DNA of 64,000 nucleotides from JAAXIE01 sp965204245 (GTDB lineage Bacteria; Chloroflexota; Dehalococcoidia; Lucifugimonadales; JAAXIE01), in contig CBDBED010000002.1 of NCBI GenBank assembly GCA_965204245.1, forward strand, positions 62,001 through 126,000, given 5' to 3'. The notes beneath the pieces were generated by a model. The model had not been told where the DNA came from. It saw nothing but the letters and a program-made list of their open reading frames with translations, and made no database searches. This document shows positions 61,650 through 64,000 of the stretch, piece after piece. Position numbers and translations under genes: made by a program. The number at the start of each line of letters is the position of its first letter. Position 1 is the first letter of the stretch.

Positions 61650-62668
61650 GTCTTCTTGCGAAGTTTCCTTTTCAAATTCTTGGGGTTGGGCCTCCCAAAG
61701 TCCCTCTCGTAACGAGACATAGGGTTGTGCCTCCCATCCGTGCCGTAGGTGTGCGGTTTACCTTCGTATCTACCCAACCTGTCGTTGAGGTTCTCATCCA
61801 CGTCACGTTCTGATGCTGGCTCCCACCAGCGCACCTGCTCGGGTACTTCTGGCATTCCCACGTCGCCTGTGCCAAGGTCTGCCATCCATTCGAGACCGTA
61901 CTGCCTGTCCGTAATCCCCGATGCCATAGCCGGAGTGGTGAACGACCCAAATGACGAATGGGATTTGCAGAAGTTGTAGTACACGAAATACATGGCGAGC
62001 GCGTAGATATGGTTCTCCATCTTCTTGCTGGCGTGAACGCCACGCCTGGTGTACCTGCGCATGTCGGTACGTAGATGGAGGTTCATGCGCTCGACATGAC
62101 TGGTGGTGATGTGCTTTGGGTCACCCATGACCACTATCTTGGTAGACCCTGTGTATCCGTTGCTGTCGTAGTGTTTTACCACCTGACCGTAGTCGATAGA
62201 TGACCCGAACACTTTCTCGACAGCTCTTGCGTACACATCGTGTCCATCCGTAGACAGCTCAATTCTGTTGGCCAGACGTGACCTGAGGTCGTACATGAAC
62301 TCCAGCGCGGGTTCGTAGCCTCTGGTAGGGGAGCACATCCACGAAATTAGGAGCTTCGTCCTCTGTTCGATGGCAGCCCACGTCCAGAAGGTACCAGCCT
62401 CGGGAGGCGGTGACTTGGCCCTTCCGTTCTCCAGGGTCTTGTCCTTGGCGTAGCAGAACTGCCACGCCTCGTCTGCCTGCACCTTACGGGCTGACACATT
62501 GCGAACTGCGTGGTCATGCCACTCGAGGCATCCCTGTCCCACGTCGCGGAGCAGCTTTAACACGGTCTCGAGACTAGTATCAGTGAGCCTTGATGTGGCC
62601 CGAACGGAGCTCCCGTCCACCAGGTGTTCGATAATCTCCATACGCTTCCGTATTGGCAGTCTGTTCAT
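61646..62668 (-). mobile_element. IS1-family transposase
   Basis: A 340-residue transposase. An N-terminal helix-turn-helix (RKRMEIIEHLVDGSSVRATSR) is followed by the DDE triad: D66 (QADEAWQF), D141 (STDGHDVY) and E193 (HVERMNL). It is full length, so activity is possible. ATG 62668 fits; an in-frame ATG ten codons earlier exists. Terminal inverted repeats could not be assigned by eye. A decayed relative lies at 60784-61133. Confidence 0.88.
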
Positions 62669-62698
62669 CCCGATCCCTTCTTGCGCCTCTTGCTGCAT

Positions 62699-63118
62699 TC
62701 TGATTCTTCACTTGTCTTCCTCCTGGTGTACATAGTTGGCAGAAACATCCCAGAGGGAGCCCGTCCCAACACCCGCACCCTTTATGAAACACCACCTTCT
62801 GCTACTCAAGGCAGTGAAAATGAACATCCCGACTAATTCCGCGTTGTATCCCGACTAATTACCTGTTAGGCTATGTTTCGTGAGGCACCGTACCTACCCA
62901 TGCGTATCTGTATGCAAGGGACTCGGGCAATATGCCCCCCTTGTAACTGTGCGCATGTACGGTGCCTCACATCACCCGCATGCCCTTGCTCAAGGGGGGT
63001 TCCTGTGTATGGAACCTCCTAGCCCTACGGGAAGGAGGTAGGGAAGACGATCTACAGACTTAGGCCCAGACCGACAACGCTGGCTAGTGCCAGGCTGACC
63101 AAATGTCTTTAATAATGC
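62699..63118. other. Structured non-coding stretch between transposase and GIY-YIG gene
   Basis: Contents: two 13-base direct copies of ATCCCGACTAATT (62826-62838, 62848-62860; period 22 bp), a 14-bp perfect inverted repeat GTGAGGCACCGTAC (62880-62893) with GTACGGTGCCTCAC (62957-62970), a GGGCA/TGCCC hairpin near 62925-62937, and GGTTCC/GGAACC (62998-63016). A strong terminator follows. This could encode a structured RNA or hold transposon ends. Confidence 0.45.
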
Positions 63119-63156
63119 TACGGCCTCGGGTGAGTAAGACCCGAGGCCGTGTTTTT
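63119..63156 (+). terminator. Strong intrinsic terminator upstream of the GIY-YIG gene
   Basis: ACGGCCTCGGG and CCCGAGGCCGT pair over 11 bp with a nine-base loop, followed by GTTTTT. It would stop a plus-strand transcript starting upstream (the structured region), and the GIY-YIG gene begins 23 bp later. Confidence 0.85.
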
Positions 63157-63178
63157 GCAGGAAGGAGACCCCTCTGCT

Positions 63179-63712
63179 ATGGAAGACCCCTCTGCGCGTG
63201 AAATTTATCACGGGGGCGGACAGCCCGCAAATAGGAAACGCAGATCAACCAACCCAATCAGTATACATAGCCTCATGTCTCGAGTGGTCGAAGGATATGA
63301 GAGGCTTCGGTCATCAGACGGGCGTCCTTGTAATCGTATCAATGAGTTTCCAGAGACCGGTCACTGCGTGTACGCCTTCTATGAGGAAGGAGAGCCTGCA
63401 TACGTGGGGGCCACCAAACTCCCTAGGAAGCGTATAGGTGACCATCAGGAAACCTTCTCCCACCTGAAGAAGAGTCGAGTCTATAGTCTTACGGACAGAC
63501 TAGCCAAGGAGATTACAGAAGAAGAATCCAAGTCGGGGAAGCCTCGACCATCTGATGTGATCCTGCTCGAAGCCAAATCCAGAGTCCGTTCCATGGAAGT
63601 CAGGTTCACTCTGGTCCAGTTCCTACCAACTCAGAAGATACTAGAACCCTATACGGCGTACGCTTTGGGTGGAGAAGCCAAGAGACGATTCAATTTTAGG
63701 CCCTCATCCTAG
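63179..63712 (+). CDS. GIY-YIG nuclease-domain protein
   Basis: A 177-residue protein starting at ATG 63179 with GGAAGGAGA upstream. Residues 62-91 carry the GIY-YIG pattern in variant form: CVYAFYEEGEPAYVGAT then RKRIGDHQ (Y65, Y75, R85). Later acidic residues (E139-E140 region) may complete the site. Such domains occur in homing endonucleases and restriction or repair nucleases. It leads a small operon with the next membrane protein gene. Confidence 0.7.
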   Translation: MEDPSAREIYHGGGQPANRKRRSTNPISIHSLMSRVVEGYERLRSSDGRPCNRINEFPETGHCVYAFYEEGEPAYVGATKLPRKRIGDHQETFSHLKKSRVYSLTDRLAKEITEEESKSGKPRPSDVILLEAKSRVRSMEVRFTLVQFLPTQKILEPYTAYALGGEAKRRFNFRPSS

Positions 63713-63721
63713 GAGTCGTTC

Positions 63722-64000
63722 ATGACTATGTCTCCCCAAGCCCCGCCCCCCGTAGACTCCAGCCGCCGACCCACGGAGTCGGACTTACCTGCTGGAGGCT
63801 CATCCATGCGACCGGAGTGGCAGACACCCCAGTTCTGGGTAGCCATCGCATCTAGCATCTTGACCCTCGTGATGTCGGCCCTTGCTGAGCGCTGGCTCAC
63901 ACATCCCGCATGGCCTGCATTCCTAGGCGGGTTCATAGCCGTAATTGTGATAATGCTTGTCTCGTTCGGCATCGTCCTCTACCACAGGGGATTCTTCTAC
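63722..64000 (+). CDS. Small membrane protein, truncated by the window end
   Basis: Ninety-three codons are visible from ATG 63722 to the edge. AGGAG overlaps the stop of the GIY-YIG gene, so it is coupled to it. The first 35 residues are Pro/Ser-rich; two hydrophobic segments (about 38-55 and 65-87) follow. No family is recognised. Confidence 0.55.
   Translation, partial: MTMSPQAPPPVDSSRRPTESDLPAGGSSMRPEWQTPQFWVAIASSILTLVMSALAERWLTHPAWPAFLGGFIAVIVIMLVSFGIVLYHRGFFY

Overview
The window is GC-rich, gene-dense chromosomal DNA. The likely source is an uncultivated member of the Chloroflexota, probably Dehalococcoidia or the SAR202 group. The reasons are inference rather than proof: the 16S rRNA gene stands alone with its own promoter and terminator (in Dehalococcoides the 16S is likewise unlinked from 23S-5S), the gene content is rich in short-chain dehydrogenases, luciferase-like oxidoreductases, amidases and VOC proteins, and there is a bacterial hopanoid operon. 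A tree built from the 16S would settle the placement.

Layout. 1-3.4 kb: FMN reductase, a HicAB toxin-antitoxin pair, a cysteine synthase-type enzyme and a luciferase-like monooxygenase. 3.4-6 kb: three tandem paralogous short-chain dehydrogenases behind one good promoter. 6-7.7 kb: SulP anion transporter. 7.9-13.8 kb: a complete SUF iron-sulfur operon (sufB-C-D, Rieske ferredoxin, sufS, sufU) with a promoter overlapped upstream by two palindromes. 13.9-16.1 kb: nucleoside hydrolase, epimerase and a small conserved protein. 16.2-24.3 kb: hopanoid operon (polyprenyl diphosphate synthase, hpnH, hpnG, squalene-hopene cyclase, YjbQ, hpnD-like synthase, FGGY kinase) with a 20-bp perfect palindrome between promoter and first gene. 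24.4-31.3 kb: 5-formyl-THF cyclo-ligase, TenA, glycolate oxidase glcDEF and a facing alanine-glyoxylate aminotransferase, which together could turn glycolate into glycine. 31.3-36.5 kb: a very large exonuclease-RecQ-UvrD fusion helicase broken by two frameshifts. 36.5-44.4 kb: an atypical SDR, Nnr, AcpS, FolD, DUF2905, QueA, a large lipoprotein and VOC proteins. 44.4-45.2 kb: an unusual non-coding stretch with two covarying palindromic repeats and a dense array of TGTCACA heptamers before a thiolase gene. 45.2-56.4 kb: thiolase, VOC, HAD, amidohydrolase, a hidden candidate selenoprotein, apt, MBL hydrolase, amidase with a small AtzG/GatC-like partner, a fused aldolase-SDR, a LsrF-like aldolase and a DUF433/DUF5615 pair. 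56.4-58.3 kb: stand-alone 16S transcription unit. 58.3-64 kb: an accessory island with an IS1-family transposase, a decayed second copy of it, small zinc and membrane proteins, a GIY-YIG nuclease and a structured intergenic region.

The most interesting item is a 92-codon gene at 49305-49583 with an in-frame TGA at codon 30. A hairpin at the right distance downstream could act as a bacterial SECIS, and the reading frame continues in a way that resembles the small HesB-like / CC-Se motif (seleno)protein family. Automatic gene callers miss it because they stop at TGA. Several promoters in the window share one architecture, TTGNNN-17 bp-NANNNT, which suggests an ordinary housekeeping sigma factor.
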